From Xanthomonas sp. Leaf131 (GTDB taxonomy: Bacteria > Pseudomonadota > Gammaproteobacteria > Xanthomonadales > Xanthomonadaceae): DNA of 64,000 bases. The notes below the pieces were generated by a model, which had not been told where the DNA came from, made no database searches, and saw only the letters and a list, made by a program, of their open reading frames with translations. The stretch spans positions 440,125 to 504,124 of the forward strand of contig NZ_LMOG01000018.1 in NCBI RefSeq assembly GCF_001423495.1, read 5' to 3'. This document shows, piece by piece, positions 23,524-33,416 of this stretch (position 1 is the first letter of the stretch; each line of letters starts with the position of its first letter). A program made the position numbers and the translations under genes.

Positions 23524-23673
23524 GCCCGCTGGGTAGGGTGCTGGTCGTATCGCGTGTTGAGCATCATCAAAGCCTTCAATCGCGTTCGGCCTTCCTGTCT
23601 GCGCTGAACTTGCCGACACATCCGCACCAGCGACGCCTGGGGCGGTGCGCCGGAGACGGATCGATTGAGAGTG

Positions 23674-23757
23674 TGCCCGGGGCGGGAATCGAACCCGCAT
23701 AGCCTTGCAGCTGAGGGATTTTAAGTCCCTTGCGTCTACCAGTTTCGCCACCCGGGC
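23674..23757 (-). tRNA. tRNA-Leu (TAA), CCA not encoded
   Basis: Read on the minus strand, the acceptor GCCCGGG pairs with CCCGGGC, the anticodon is TAA (GGGACTTAAAATCCC), there is a long variable arm, and the T-arm is GCGGGTTCGATTCCCGC. The discriminator is A and is followed by CAC, so the terminal CCA must be added after transcription, unlike the Cys and Gly genes nearby. Confidence 0.95.
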
Positions 23758-23899
23758 ATTGCGATAGCGTGCCTGATTGCGCGCCGATTGTGAATCTCTG
23801 CGCATGTGTCTTGCTGCACTGCCGGCGCCTGTGGCGCCTGCGCTATGCTGCCGCCGCATAGCCGCGCAGCAATTGCACGCGCACGATCGAAGGAACCGC

Positions 23900-25192
23900 A
23901 TGTCCCGCACCACGCCTCTTGCCCCGCTCAATGCCCGTATTGCCGTCATCGGGCTGGGTTATGTCGGCCTGCCGCTGGCGGTCGCCTTTGGCGAGCAGCG
24001 CGACACCCTGGGCTTCGACATCGACGCGCAGCGGGTGGCGCAGTTGCGCGCTGGCCATGACGCCACGCTGGAACTGGACGACGCCGAGCTGGCTGCCGCC
24101 ACGCGTTTGCGCTACACCGCAAACGCCGCAGACCTGGCCGCGTGCAGCATCTTCATCGTCACCGTGCCGACGCCGATCGACAGCTTCGAGCAACCGGACC
24201 TGGAACCGCTGCGCAGCGCCACCACGTTGATCGCTGCCGCACTCAAGCCCGGCGATCTGGTGATCTACGAATCCACCGTGTATCCGGGCACCACCGAAGA
24301 AGTCTGCGTGCCCTTGCTCGAAGCCGCATCGGGGCTGCGTTTCAACCACGACTTTTTCTGCGGCTACAGCCCCGAGCGGGTCAACCCGGGCGACCGCCAG
24401 CGCCGTCTGCGCGATATCCGCAAGATCACCTCCGGCTCCACCGCAGCAGCTGCCGATGCAGTCGATGCGTTGTACATCAGCATCATCACTGCCGGCACCT
24501 GGCGCGCGCCATCGATGCAGGTGGCCGAGGCCGCCAAGGTGGTCGAAAACATCCAGCGCGACGTCAACATTGCACTGGTCAACGAGTTGGCGTTGATCTT
24601 CGACAAACTGGGCATCGACACGCTGGATGTGCTGGAAGCGGCCGGCACCAAGTGGAATTTTCTGCCGTTCCGGCCGGGTCTGGTCGGCGGCCACTGCATC
24701 GGCGTGGATCCGTACTATCTGATGCACAAGTCCGAGAGCGTGGGCTATCACCCGGATCTGATCCACACCGCGCGCCAGGTCAACAATCGCATGGGCCGGC
24801 ATGTGGCTGAGCGTGTCTGCGGCATGTTGGCCACGCGCGGCGTGGTGCTTGCGCAGGCGAGGGTTCTGGTGCTTGGCGCCACCTTCAAAGAGAACTGCCC
24901 CGATCTGCGCAACAGCCGTGCGCTGGAACTGGTGCAGTTGTTGCAGGCCGCAGGTGTGCAGGTCGATACCTGCGACCCCTGGGCCGACCCTGCAGAAGCC
25001 CTGCAGCATGCCGGCGTGCAGTTGTGCGAGGTTGCGGACGAAGGTGCCTATGACGCCGTCGTGCTGGCGGTGGCGCACGCGCAATACCGCGACTACGACG
25101 CCCAGCGCATCGCAGCGTTGGGCAAACCGGGTGCGGTGATTTACGACGTCAAATCGGTCTGGCCGCGCGACGCGGTCAACGATCGCCTGTAA
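23900..25192 (+). CDS. UDP-N-acetyl-hexosamine 6-dehydrogenase (TviB/WecC/WbpA family)
   Basis: This 430-residue NAD-dependent enzyme oxidises C6 of a nucleotide sugar to a uronic acid, making a precursor for surface polysaccharide. The Rossmann motif GLGYVGLPLA is near residue 17, PTPIDSFEQPDL near 95, and ESTVYPGTTEEVC near 120. The catalytic-Cys block GLVGGHCIGVDPYYL is near 265, followed by the C-terminal domain block GATFKENCPDLRNSR. The start is the ATG at 23900, 10 bases after AAGGA; the frame upstream to 23777 overlaps no signal. Its 3' end overlaps the convergent flavoprotein gene by 17 bases. The exact sugar is not decided by the motifs; the closest remembered relatives are TviB-type UDP-GalNAc/GlcNAc dehydrogenases. 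Confidence 0.92.
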   Translation: MSRTTPLAPLNARIAVIGLGYVGLPLAVAFGEQRDTLGFDIDAQRVAQLRAGHDATLELDDAELAAATRLRYTANAADLAACSIFIVTVPTPIDSFEQPDLEPLRSATTLIAAALKPGDLVIYESTVYPGTTEEVCVPLLEAASGLRFNHDFFCGYSPERVNPGDRQRRLRDIRKITSGSTAAAADAVDALYISIITAGTWRAPSMQVAEAAKVVENIQRDVNIALVNELALIFDKLGIDTLDVLEAAGTKWNFLPFRPGLVGGHCIGVDPYYLMHKSESVGYHPDLIHTARQVNNRMGRHVAERVCGMLATRGVVLAQARVLVLGATFKENCPDLRNSRALELVQLLQAAGVQVDTCDPWADPAEALQHAGVQLCEVADEGAYDAVVLAVAHAQYRDYDAQRIAALGKPGAVIYDVKSVWPRDAVNDRL

Positions 25193-26438
25193 CGCGCGCG
25201 TCGTGCCGCTGCAGCCAGTGCACCGCGCCCTGTGCGGCACGTGCTCCGCTGGCGAAGCAGGCGGTGAGCAGATAGCCGCCGGTCGGCGCTTCCCAATCGA
25301 GCATTTCTCCGGCGCAAAACACGCCGGGCTGCGCGAGCGCCATCAGGCCATCGTCCAGCGCTTCCAACTGCACGCCACCCGCCGAGCTGATCGCCTCGGC
25401 AAGCGGGCGCGGCCTGAGCAAGCGCAACGGTAACTGCTTGAGGGTGCGTGCCACCTGCACGAGATCGTCGCCGGGCTGCTTGCCGAAGTGTTCGTAGAGC
25501 AGGGCTGCCTTGACGCCTTCGATGCCGAGCTGGCGGCGCAAATGCTCGCTGAAACTGCGGCCCTTGCGCGGCTTGTCCAGCTCGGCGCTCACGCGTTCAA
25601 GGGAACGTCCTGGGACCAGATCTAGGCCAAGTTCGGCCACGCCCTGCGTATCGATCTGCTCGCGCAGATCTGCAGCCAACGCATAAATCAGGCTGCCTTC
25701 GATGCCGGTGGCAGTGGCCACGCACTCGCCTTGCAGTGCGTGTTGCACGCCATGGCGATCGCGCCAGTGCGCCACCACCGGCTTGAGCGGCGCACCCGCA
25801 TGCCGCTGCACAAAGTGCGCGCTCCAGTCGATCTCGAAGCCGCAATTGGCCGGCACCAATGGCGCAACCGCGATACCGCGTTGTTGCAGCGGCGCTTGCC
25901 ACAGACCATCCGAGCCAAGTTGCGGCCAACTGCCGCCACCGAGCGCCAGCACCACTGCGTCTGCAGCGCGCTCGATGTCACCGGTTGGCGTATCGAAGCG
26001 CAGTGCGCCGTCATCGCTCCAGCCGAGCCAACGATGCTGCACATGAAACGCGACGCCTTGTTCCTTGAGTCTGCGCACCCAGCCACGCAGCAATGGCGCG
26101 GCTTTACGATCCATCGGAAACACACGCCCGGAGCTGCCGACGTAGGTCTCCACCCCCAACCCGCGCGCCCAGGTGCGCAGCGCATCTGCATCGAAGTCCT
26201 GTAACCAGGACGCAACCGGTTCGGCGCGCTCGCGATAACGCTGTGCAAACAGCGGCATCGGATCCGAATGGGTGAGATTCAAACCGCCCTTGCCGGCGAT
26301 CAAAAACTTGCGCCCGACCGACCCCTTCGCCTCGTAAAGGTCCACCGCAAGGCCGGCCGCACACGCCACTTCTGCAGCCATCAAACCGGCCGGTCCGCCG
26401 CCGATCACCGCCAGCCGCCGTTTGCTCGCCTCGGTCAT
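25176..26438 (-). CDS. BaiN/HI0933-like FAD-dependent oxidoreductase
   Basis: This 420-residue flavoprotein belongs to the HI0933/YhiN family. The FAD-binding GGGPAGLMAAEVA motif lies at residues 13-25, GRKFLIAGKGGLNLTHS follows near 45, VLALGGGSWPQLGSDG lies mid-protein, and the C-terminal FAD segment AQPGVFCAGEMLDWEAPTGGYLL is near 385. The family is widespread and its in vivo substrate is largely unknown; BaiN from gut Clostridia reduces bile-acid enones. It is convergent with the sugar dehydrogenase and 11 bases upstream of the FKBP lipoprotein stop, so those two minus-strand genes may share a transcript. Confidence 0.88.
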   Translation of the reverse strand: MTEASKRRLAVIGGGPAGLMAAEVACAAGLAVDLYEAKGSVGRKFLIAGKGGLNLTHSDPMPLFAQRYRERAEPVASWLQDFDADALRTWARGLGVETYVGSSGRVFPMDRKAAPLLRGWVRRLKEQGVAFHVQHRWLGWSDDGALRFDTPTGDIERAADAVVLALGGGSWPQLGSDGLWQAPLQQRGIAVAPLVPANCGFEIDWSAHFVQRHAGAPLKPVVAHWRDRHGVQHALQGECVATATGIEGSLIYALAADLREQIDTQGVAELGLDLVPGRSLERVSAELDKPRKGRSFSEHLRRQLGIEGVKAALLYEHFGKQPGDDLVQVARTLKQLPLRLLRPRPLAEAISSAGGVQLEALDDGLMALAQPGVFCAGEMLDWEAPTGGYLLTACFASGARAAQGAVHWLQRHDARVTGDR

Positions 26439-26449
26439 CGCTCAGGCAC

Positions 26450-26893
26450 TCAGCGCGGCTGCACGCCAAGCAATTCCACATCGAACACCAGCGAGGCGCC
26501 GGGCGGAATCACCCCACCTGCACCGTTGTCGCCATACCCGTAATCGGGCGGAATCATCAAGGTGCGCTTGCCACCCACGCGCATGCCGTCGACGCCATCG
26601 TCCCAGCCGCGGATGACCTGATGGCCGCCCAGCACGAACTGGAATGGTTCGGCGCGATCGAGCGAGCTGTCGAACTTCTTGCCGTGCTTGTCGGCGGCCT
26701 TTTCGTCATACAGCCAGCCGGTGTAGTGCACGGTGACCATCGCGCCCGGCGTTGCCACTGCGCCGGTGCCGACGGTGCGGTCGATCCGCTCGAAGCTGGC
26801 GATGGTGCCACCGGACGGCGGCAGGGCAGGCGCGCAACTTGCGAGCAACAGGGCGGCACAGAGCGTCAACAGAAGGCGCATGGGATGGTCCAT
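26450..26893 (-). CDS. FKBP-type peptidyl-prolyl isomerase, lipoprotein
   Basis: This small periplasmic prolyl isomerase catalyses cis-trans isomerisation during protein folding. The N-terminal lipoprotein signal [16 protein letters not shown] ends in a lipobox L-A-S-C. The FKBP fold follows, with [49 protein letters not shown] and [29 protein letters not shown]. Two in-frame ATG codons, 26893 and 26881, are possible; the second leaves a more typical signal peptide. It is 147 aa from the first ATG, normal for single-domain FKBPs. Confidence 0.93.
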   Translation of the reverse strand: MDHPMRLLLTLCAALLLASCAPALPPSGGTIASFERIDRTVGTGAVATPGAMVTVHYTGWLYDEKAADKHGKKFDSSLDRAEPFQFVLGGHQVIRGWDDGVDGMRVGGKRTLMIPPDYGYGDNGAGGVIPPGASLVFDVELLGVQPR

Positions 26894-26941
26894 GAAGGAA
26901 GGTCGCCATTATCGCATCTGGCTCCGGCTATCATCGTGCCC

Positions 26942-27307
26942 ATGGCCAAGCTGCTGCTCAATCTGCGCAATGTTCCCGATGACGAAGCCGACGAGGTGCG
27001 GGTGCTGATGCGCGAGAACCTGGTGCAGATCTACGAGACGCGGCCGAGCAGTTGGGGGATTTCCGCAGGCGGCATCTGGCTCAGCGACGATGCCGACTAC
27101 CCGCGCGCCAAGGCGGTGATGGACGCCTACCAGGCCCAGCGTGGCGCGGTCGCACGCGCGCAGCGCCAGCAAGCGCTTGCATCCGGCACCGCCGAAACTT
27201 TCGGTGCGCTGCTGCGCAAACGCCCGCTGTTCGTCATTGCCACGCTGATCGGCATGCTGGTGGTCGCCTCCTTGGTGCTGCTGCCGTTTCTGCTATTGCG
27301 GGGCTGA
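26942..27307 (+). CDS. DUF6164-like small membrane protein
   Basis: This 121-residue protein has a soluble N-terminal part (KLLLNLRNVPDDEADEVRVLM, WGISAGGIWLSDD) and one C-terminal hydrophobic helix (about residues 96-118, PLFVIATLIGMLVVASLVLLPFLLL). The soluble part resembles the DUF6164/DUF2007-like family seen in many gammaproteobacteria; no function is established. The gene is divergent from the FKBP gene, with 48 bases between them, and is followed 34 bases later by trhO. Confidence 0.8.
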   Translation: MAKLLLNLRNVPDDEADEVRVLMRENLVQIYETRPSSWGISAGGIWLSDDADYPRAKAVMDAYQAQRGAVARAQRQQALASGTAETFGALLRKRPLFVIATLIGMLVVASLVLLPFLLLRG

Positions 27308-27341
27308 CCCACTGCAGCGCCATCGGGCTTAAAATAGCCCG

Positions 27342-28103
27342 ATGATCACCAATACCGCCGCCTACCAATTCGTCGCCATCCAGGACCCGCAGCAGCTTGC
27401 CGACAGCGTGCTTCGCCACGCCGAGCAGCAGGCGTTGAAGGGCTCGGTGCTGGTCGCCGAAGAGGGCATCAACTTGTTTCTGGCAGGCGAGGCCGAACAG
27501 GTCGGCGTGTTCTATGCGTGGTTGCAGACCGATTCGCGCTTTGCGCAGATGCGTATCAAGTACAGTCTGAGCGCGCAGCAGCCGTTCGCGCGGCTCAAGG
27601 TCAAGCTCAAGCCGGAGATCATCAGCTTCCGACGCGACGATGCCTCGCCGCTGCAGGGACGCGCGCCAGCAGTAACGCCCGGCGTATTGCGTGAATGGAT
27701 GCGCCAAGGGCACGACGATCGCGGCCGCCCGCTGGTGCTGCTGGATACGCGCAATGCGCAAGAAGTGGCATACGGCACCTTCCAGGGGGCGTTGACGCTG
27801 CCGATCGACAAATTCACCGAATTGCCGGGCGCGCTGGAGCCGCATCGCGCTGCATTGGCGGATGCCACGGTCGTGAGCTTCTGCACCGGCGGCATCCGCT
27901 GCGAAAAAGCGGCGCTGTGGATGCAAGCCGATGGCATGGACAACGTGTTGCAACTCGAAGGCGGGATCCTGGGTTACTTCGAAGATGTCGGCGGCGAAGG
28001 CTATGACGGCCGCTGCTTCGTCTTCGACGAGCGTGTCGCGCTCGATCCCGAACTGCGCCCACTGATAGATGCCGAGCGCAGCGCTGAAGCAGGGGAAACC
28101 TGA
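27342..28103 (+). CDS. trhO: tRNA uridine(34) hydroxylase, rhodanese-domain (TrhO/YceA family)
   Basis: This 253-residue protein matches the UPF0176/YceA family, which makes 5-hydroxyuridine at position 34 of certain tRNAs. Key segments are the N-terminal acylphosphatase-like part with LVAEEGINLFLAG (about residue 40), FARLKVKLKPEIISF, and a rhodanese domain with LLDTRNAQEVAYGTFQGAL and the active-site loop FCTGGIRCEKAALWM with catalytic Cys. It is shorter than E. coli TrhO (about 350 aa), ending soon after the rhodanese domain, as is usual for the xanthomonad form. Spacing suggests co-transcription with the upstream DUF6164-like gene. Confidence 0.88.
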   Translation: MITNTAAYQFVAIQDPQQLADSVLRHAEQQALKGSVLVAEEGINLFLAGEAEQVGVFYAWLQTDSRFAQMRIKYSLSAQQPFARLKVKLKPEIISFRRDDASPLQGRAPAVTPGVLREWMRQGHDDRGRPLVLLDTRNAQEVAYGTFQGALTLPIDKFTELPGALEPHRAALADATVVSFCTGGIRCEKAALWMQADGMDNVLQLEGGILGYFEDVGGEGYDGRCFVFDERVALDPELRPLIDAERSAEAGET

Positions 28104-28313
28104 CCGAAAGCGAGTGAATTACCCGATGTTCGCGCACTGCGTGCGTTCGCATCATGCAAACACGAGACCACGGTGCGCTGCAGGTATGTCAGGACTGCAC
28201 AGTGGCAAGAGGGTTCGGCCTCTAACTCAAAAGTAATACGTCGCATCGAGCTTGCCCTGAATTATTCACGGAGATAGGCTGCACCAGCCAGCCGCATAGC
28301 GAGGACAACAAGG

Positions 28314-28961
28314 ATGACCATCAGAGTTTTTCTGATCGACGATCATGCACTCGTGCGTACAGGCATGAAGATGATCCTGTCCAAGGAAGTGGACATCGAT
28401 GTGGTAGGAGAGGCCGAGAGCGGGGAGTCGGCCTTGCCGCAGATCCGCCAGCTCAAGCCCGAGATCGTGTTGTGCGATCTGCATCTGCCCGGCGTCAGCG
28501 GCCTGGAAATCACCGAGCGCATTGTCAAAGGCGATTACGGCACCCGCGTGGTCATCGTCTCGGTACTGGAAGATGGCCCGTTGCCCAAGCGTCTGCTGGA
28601 AGCCGGTGCTTCCGGCTACGTCGGCAAGGGGGGCGATGCGCAGGAGCTGCTGCGTGCGGTGCGTGAAGTTGCATTGGGTAGGCGCTATCTCGGCAACACC
28701 ATCGCGCAGAACCTGGCGTTATCCAATCTGGAAGGTGGCGGTTCGCCGTTCGATGCGTTATCGCCACGCGAGCTGGAGGTCGCCTTGCTGTTGACCCAGG
28801 GGCTGCGCCAGGAAGACATCGCCAAACGCCTGAATCTGAGCGCCAAGACCATCAATACGCACAAGGCGCGCCTGTTCGAAAAGGTCGGCATCCAGGACAG
28901 CATCGCGCTCGCGCGTCTGGCCAACCAATACGGTCTGACCGATCCTGCGCGAACGATGTAG
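28314..28961 (+). CDS. gacA: Response regulator GacA/UvrY, LuxR-type
   Basis: This 215-residue two-component regulator is partner of a GacS/BarA-type kinase, not present here. In other gammaproteobacteria it controls small RNAs of the Rsm/Csr pathway. The receiver domain shows the acidic pair in FLIDDHALVRTG, phospho-acceptor Asp in VLCDLHLPGVSGLE, and Lys in GYVGKGGD. The C-terminal helix-turn-helix shows LSPRELEVALLLTQGLRQEDIAKRLNLSAKTINTHKARLF. The start ATG at 28314 is preceded by GAGGACAACAAGG. The usual neighbours uvrC and pgsA are not adjacent; the next gene is rne, convergent. Confidence 0.9.
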   Translation: MTIRVFLIDDHALVRTGMKMILSKEVDIDVVGEAESGESALPQIRQLKPEIVLCDLHLPGVSGLEITERIVKGDYGTRVVIVSVLEDGPLPKRLLEAGASGYVGKGGDAQELLRAVREVALGRRYLGNTIAQNLALSNLEGGGSPFDALSPRELEVALLLTQGLRQEDIAKRLNLSAKTINTHKARLFEKVGIQDSIALARLANQYGLTDPARTM

Positions 28962-29196
28962 GTTGAAGCGGTTGAGGAAGGTCGTCCCAGTACGACGTAA
29001 AGAGCAACCGCTCCTCACAAGTAAGAGCTCAGAACGAGCGACTCACCCGGCAGCTAATGCCGCTCTACTGTGTAGCTAACGCTCGTTCGAAACCGCGCGA
29101 GCGGGGCAGGGCTGCATTTCCGTAAGGCTCGATCCTGCGGGCAGCTGGTTTTACGCGTCCCGGTAACTGATCTGCCAAACACATTGCACACAAAAA
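28962..29196. other. gacA-rne intergenic region with a nested stem-loop
   Basis: The 315-base space between convergent gacA and rne has no credible gene. It contains a 9-base perfect stem, GAACGAGCG (29032-29040) with CGCTCGTTC (29080-29088), that encloses a smaller hairpin CGGCA-GCTAA-TGCCG (29049-29062). There is no T tract after the outer stem. It may be a folded 3' end or a small RNA. Confidence 0.4.
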
Positions 29197-29223
29197 CAAA
29201 GCGGCCCGAAGGCCGCTTTGTTT
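29197..29223 (-). terminator. Rho-independent terminator of rne
   Basis: The 10-base perfect stem CAAAGCGGCC / GGCCGCTTTG has the loop CGAA. On the minus strand it is followed by a T-rich run (TTTTTG), placing it 50-80 bases after the RNase E stop. It could also stop gacA transcripts from the other side. Confidence 0.85.
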
Positions 29224-29276
29224 GATACCAACCCTGCCCGATTGCTCAGGCAAGGTCGCAACAAGCGATGGAGCGA

Positions 29277-32200
29277 TCAGTGATCGCTACGCGGCTTGTT
29301 GGTGTCGTCTTCCTGCTCCTGAGCTTCAATCGCATTGCTCGACGGAACCACCGGCTTTACAGCTTCCGAGACGACAACCGTCGGCTTGGGCGCATCGTCC
29401 GCCTGCTTCTGCACGTTCGCAGGAGCCACGGCGACCACTGCTGCAGACTGCTGCTCAGGCGCCTTGTACGGTGCTGGCGTTTCGGCAGGCGCCGGTGCTG
29501 ATGCCGCCGGTGCTGTGGCGTCGGCCGGAGCCAATGCGTCGAGCAGCGTCGTCTGCACCGGTGCGTACGGCTTGCGTGCCGGACTCACTGGAGCAGCGTC
29601 AGCAGCCGGCGTGCTCTGCGGCACTGTCGTGGTGGAAGTCACTGCGACATCCACAACCGGGCTTGCAGCGCTGGAAGGCTCTGCCTGCGATGGCTTGACG
29701 GTGACCACTTCTGCCTGCGCAGCCGGAGCGCTGGATGGCGCAGTTGCCGCTGGCGTGTGCACGGAAGCAGCAACCGGAGCTGTGTCGGCTTTCACCGGCT
29801 CCGAGTGCGCTGGCGCTGTTGCTGCGACAGGCGCAGTCCGTTCCGGGCTGACCGCAGCGGGCGCTGCACTGTCAGTCGATGCCGACGACACTGGCCTGGG
29901 CTGCTGCGCAACCGACTCCGGCGCATTCGCCGACGGTGTCGTAGCAGCCTGCTCGACAGGAGCAGACGTCACGACTGCAACGGGAGCAGGCGTCGAAGCG
30001 GCGACCGAAGGCGGAGCTGCAACTGGGCCCGGAGCTGCAACCGAAGCGGGAGTAGCAACCGAAGCCTGAGCGGGCGTTGGAGCTGCAACCGGAGCCGTTG
30101 CGGCAGCAGGCGTCGATGCCGCAGCTGCCGCCTGGGCAACAGGTGCCGCAGAGACAACGGAAGCATCGCTCTTTGCCTGCTCAGCCACAGGAACAGCCGG
30201 AGCCGCAGTCTGCTGCTGGAAGGACGGCGTGGCATTGGAGACCGGTGCAGTGGTCGAGGTGGTGTCGGCCGCTGCCTGGCTTTCCGAACGCTCCTTCGGC
30301 ACTGGACGCGGCTTCACTGCTGCAGGCGTGCTGGACTCCGGCTTGGTGCGTGCAGAGGTCGCAGGCGTGGCTTCATCGTCGAAGTCGAACTCCGGCTGGC
30401 CGGCGCGTGGTGCAGCAGAGGTGTGCGTCTGCGTACCGGCATCGTCGCCTTCGTTCTCGTTGTCGCCATCGAGATCGCCTTCGGCATCGCCATCCAGATC
30501 GTCCGTTTCCAGACCATCGGCGCCGATACCACCTTCACCATTCGCGCCAGCGCCACGACGACGGCGACGGCCGCCACGACGGCCGCGACGACGACGGCTG
30601 CCGCCTTCGCCATTGGCCGAATCATCGCCTGCTGCATCCGGTGCCTGCCCATCTGCACTGGTCTCAGTGCCACGGTCGGCATGCGCGTCGGTCACGATGA
30701 CGTCGACCGGGTGTGCCGGGTTGGCTGCATTCGCGGGAACGTGCGTCGTCGCCGGCGCAGCGGTTTCGGCAATCGCCGACACCACACCGGCAGTCGTCGC
30801 AGTCGCAGCAGTTGCGGTCAGCGTCTGCGCCGAAGCGGTGCCTTCGTCCTGACGGGCCGGGCGCTGCTGCTTCTCGGACGGCGCGCCGTCCTGCTGTGCA
30901 GGTGCACGCGGCGGGCGCGGCGTCTGATTCTGCGGCTTCTGCTTTTGCTGCTGCTGGGCCTGCTGCGGCTGCTTGGGCGCCTGCGGTTCGTTACGCGGCG
31001 GCTTGGCAACCTGCACCTGCTGCTGCGCCTGGCCACCGTTCTGCGGGTTTTGTGCACTCTGGCCATTGGCAGGCTGGCGGCGCTCGTCGCGACGCTCCTT
31101 GTTGGCACCGTTACCGTTGCCGCCGTTACCGCCATTGCCACGCTGCGGATTGCCGCCGCCACGCGATTCACCGCGACCATCGCGACGCTGACCACCACGG
31201 TCGCCACGCTCGTTACGGTTGCCACGGGCTGGATCGTTCTGGCGCGGACGCTGGGTCGACTCGGGGGCAGCAGCCACCGGCTCGACGCCACCGAAGATGC
31301 GCTTCAGCCAGCCCACCACGCCGGTCACCGGTGCGGGAAGCGGCAGTGCTGCTACCGGAGCTGGCGCAGGTGCCGCAGCGACCGGGGCAGGGGCTTCCTC
31401 ACGCACCGGAGCCGGCTGGCTCGGCTTGATCGAAGTCACTGCCGGCGCAACCGGAATATTCAACTGCGCTTTGGTCAGCGCATGCACCGGCAACTTGCGC
31501 GGGGTGCCGCGCTGATAGCTCGGCTTGCCGCTGTCTTCGCCCAGCTCGTTCTCACGCAGGCGCGTGACTTCGTAATGCGGGGTGTGCAGTTGTTCGTCGG
31601 CGACGATGATGATCGGCGAGGCGTGGCGATTTTCGATCTCGCGCAGCGCGCTGCGCTTTTCGTTGAGCAGATAGTTGGCGATCTCCACCGGAGCCTGGAC
31701 GAGCACCTGCCCGGTGTTCTCCTTCATTGCGTGCTCTTCGGCCACGCGGATGATCGACAGCGACAGCGACTCGACGCTGCGCATACGGCCATGGCCATCG
31801 CAACGCGGGCACACGATCTGGCTGGATTCGCCCAAGCTCGGACGCAGGCGCTGGCGGCTCATTTCCATCAGGCCGAAGCGCGAGATACGGCCCAGCTGCA
31901 CACGCGCACGGTCGTACTTGAGCGCGTTCTGCAGCTTGTTTTCGACTTCGCGCTGATGCTTGGTCGAAGCCATGTCGATGAAGTCGATCACCACCAGGCC
32001 GCCCAGGTCGCGCAGGCGCAACTGACGGGCCACTTCTTCGGCCGCTTCCAGATTGGTCTGGAACGCGGTCTCTTCGATGTCGCTGCCCTTGGTGGCGCGC
32101 GAGGAGTTCACGTCGACGGCAGTCAGCGCTTCGGTCTGATCGACCACGATCGAGCCGCCCGAGGGCAGCCGCACATTGCGCTCGTAGGCGCCTTCGATCT

Positions 32201-33014
32201 GCGATTCGATCTGGAAGCGGTTGAACAGCGGAATGTCGTCGGTGTAGTGCTTGAGCTTGCGCAGGCTTTGCGGCATCACCTGCTGCATGAATTCCTGGGC
32301 GTCGGCGTACAGCTCCGGCGTATCGACCAGGATTTCGCCGATGTCGGCGCGCAGGTAATCGCGCAGGGCGCGGATGATCAGGCGCGATTCCTGGTAGATC
32401 AGGAACGCCGCCGGCTTGCTCAGTGCAGCCTCGGCAATCGCCTTCCAGGTCTGCAGCAGATAGTCCAGATCCCACTGCAGCTCTTCGGCGTCGCGGCCGA
32501 CACCGGCGGTGCGGATGATCACGCCCATGTCGTCGGGGATGTCGAGCTTGTCCAGCGCTTCCTTCAGCGCGGCACGGTCTTCGCCTTCGATCCGGCGCGA
32601 GACGCCACCGGCGCTCGGCGAATTGGGCATCAGCACCATGTAGCGGCCGGCCAGCGAAATGAACGTGGTCAGGGCGGCGCCCTTGTTGCCACGCTCTTCC
32701 TTGTCGACCTGCACCACGATTTCCTGGCCTTCGCGCAACAGCTCGCGAATGGTCGACTTGTTATGGTCGACGCCAGCCTGGAAATAGTCGCGGGAGATTT
32801 CCTTCAGCGGCAGGAAGCCATGACGCTCGGCGCCATAGTCCACGAACGCCGCTTCCAGCGAGGGCTCGAGCCGGGTGATACGGCCCTTGTAGATGTTGGA
32901 CTTCTTTTGTTCCTTGGACGGCTGTTCGATGTCGATGTCGTACAGGGTCTGGCCGTCCACAATCGCCACGCGCAGCTCTTCGGCCTGCGTTGCGTTGATC
33001 AGCATTCGCTTCAT
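29277..33014 (-). CDS. rne: Ribonuclease E
   Basis: This essential endoribonuclease scaffolds the RNA degradosome and processes rRNA and tRNA precursors. It has 1245 residues. The N-terminal catalytic half has the S1 domain (about 35-115), catalytic Asp residues D301 (in TAVDVNSSR) and D344 (in VVIDFIDM), and the Zn-link CPRCDGHG with C402 and C405. The C-terminal half, from about 560, is low-complexity: Arg/Gly/Gln-rich up to about 720, a basic [17 protein letters not shown] patch, an acidic [24 protein letters not shown] block, then a long Ala/Pro/Val/Thr tail. I chose ATG 33014 because it matches the [10 protein letters not shown] start of the family and follows GTGAGGAAC; upstream frame to 33332 is not used. 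Confidence 0.97.
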   Translation of the reverse strand: MKRMLINATQAEELRVAIVDGQTLYDIDIEQPSKEQKKSNIYKGRITRLEPSLEAAFVDYGAERHGFLPLKEISRDYFQAGVDHNKSTIRELLREGQEIVVQVDKEERGNKGAALTTFISLAGRYMVLMPNSPSAGGVSRRIEGEDRAALKEALDKLDIPDDMGVIIRTAGVGRDAEELQWDLDYLLQTWKAIAEAALSKPAAFLIYQESRLIIRALRDYLRADIGEILVDTPELYADAQEFMQQVMPQSLRKLKHYTDDIPLFNRFQIESQIEGAYERNVRLPSGGSIVVDQTEALTAVDVNSSRATKGSDIEETAFQTNLEAAEEVARQLRLRDLGGLVVIDFIDMASTKHQREVENKLQNALKYDRARVQLGRISRFGLMEMSRQRLRPSLGESSQIVCPRCDGHGRMRSVESLSLSIIRVAEEHAMKENTGQVLVQAPVEIANYLLNEKRSALREIENRHASPIIIVADEQLHTPHYEVTRLRENELGEDSGKPSYQRGTPRKLPVHALTKAQLNIPVAPAVTSIKPSQPAPVREEAPAPVAAAPAPAPVAALPLPAPVTGVVGWLKRIFGGVEPVAAAPESTQRPRQNDPARGNRNERGDRGGQRRDGRGESRGGGNPQRGNGGNGGNGNGANKERRDERRQPANGQSAQNPQNGGQAQQQVQVAKPPRNEPQAPKQPQQAQQQQKQKPQNQTPRPPRAPAQQDGAPSEKQQRPARQDEGTASAQTLTATAATATTAGVVSAIAETAAPATTHVPANAANPAHPVDVIVTDAHADRGTETSADGQAPDAAGDDSANGEGGSRRRRGRRGGRRRRRGAGANGEGGIGADGLETDDLDGDAEGDLDGDNENEGDDAGTQTHTSAAPRAGQPEFDFDDEATPATSARTKPESSTPAAVKPRPVPKERSESQAAADTTSTTAPVSNATPSFQQQTAAPAVPVAEQAKSDASVVSAAPVAQAAAAASTPAAATAPVAAPTPAQASVATPASVAAPGPVAAPPSVAASTPAPVAVVTSAPVEQAATTPSANAPESVAQQPRPVSSASTDSAAPAAVSPERTAPVAATAPAHSEPVKADTAPVAASVHTPAATAPSSAPAAQAEVVTVKPSQAEPSSAASPVVDVAVTSTTTVPQSTPAADAAPVSPARKPYAPVQTTLLDALAPADATAPAASAPAPAETPAPYKAPEQQSAAVVAVAPANVQKQADDAPKPTVVVSEAVKPVVPSSNAIEAQEQEDDTNKPRSDH

Positions 33015-33416
33015 TGTTGCGTTCCTCACGCGCTCTACCGCGCGGAACGCCGTGACGTTTCGCCTCTGGAACAGCTTGTCGGCCCTTCGCGCAACGCGCG
33101 GACAGGCCTGACCAGGGTTTCCAGCGCTGCAACACCACGGCAGGCCGCGGGAGCGCTTGTCTTTAAGTTTTATAGGTGTTTCAGGGCCGGCAGCCGCGTC
33201 CGGACAAACCGGGGCAGCGCACGGGACATGTTCAGCGCGACGGTCAAAAACCGACGGCGATGGCCGGGCAGGCCGGTGAGCCGCTAACATGGCCGCCCCG
33301 GGGGCGGTGGTCGCGCACTGTGCCGGAATCATCGGAAGTCAGGCTTCTGGCCAATCAACTTCCAACGAAATCAAACCCTTATCTCGCTCGCCGAGTGTAA
33401 CAGAATAAAGAGCCAG
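33015..33416. promoter_or_regulatory. Divergent rne-rluC promoter region with long rne leader
   Basis: This is about 400 bases between divergent starts. On the minus strand a TATAAA hexamer (33169-33174) could be the -10 of rne, giving a leader of about 145 bases; no good -35 is seen. E. coli rne has a long autoregulatory leader, so a structured leader is plausible. The plus-strand AT-richer stretch 33360-33410 likely holds the rluC promoter. Confidence 0.4.

Noticed and set aside
23524..23949. N-terminal extension of the phosphopantetheinyl transferase up to 23949
   Set aside because: The open frame reads straight through the tRNA-Leu gene and has no similarity, so the ATG at 23523 is used.
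30000..31300. CRISPR-like or tandem repeats in the rne tail and in the repetitive protein gene
   Set aside because: They are codon-level low-complexity repeats of Ala, Pro, Gln and Arg, not regularly spaced identical direct repeats with unique spacers.
29757..33287. A very long open frame on the plus strand opposite rne
   Set aside because: It is the GC-rich mirror of the RNase E gene, with Arg/Cys-rich low-complexity translation and no domain.
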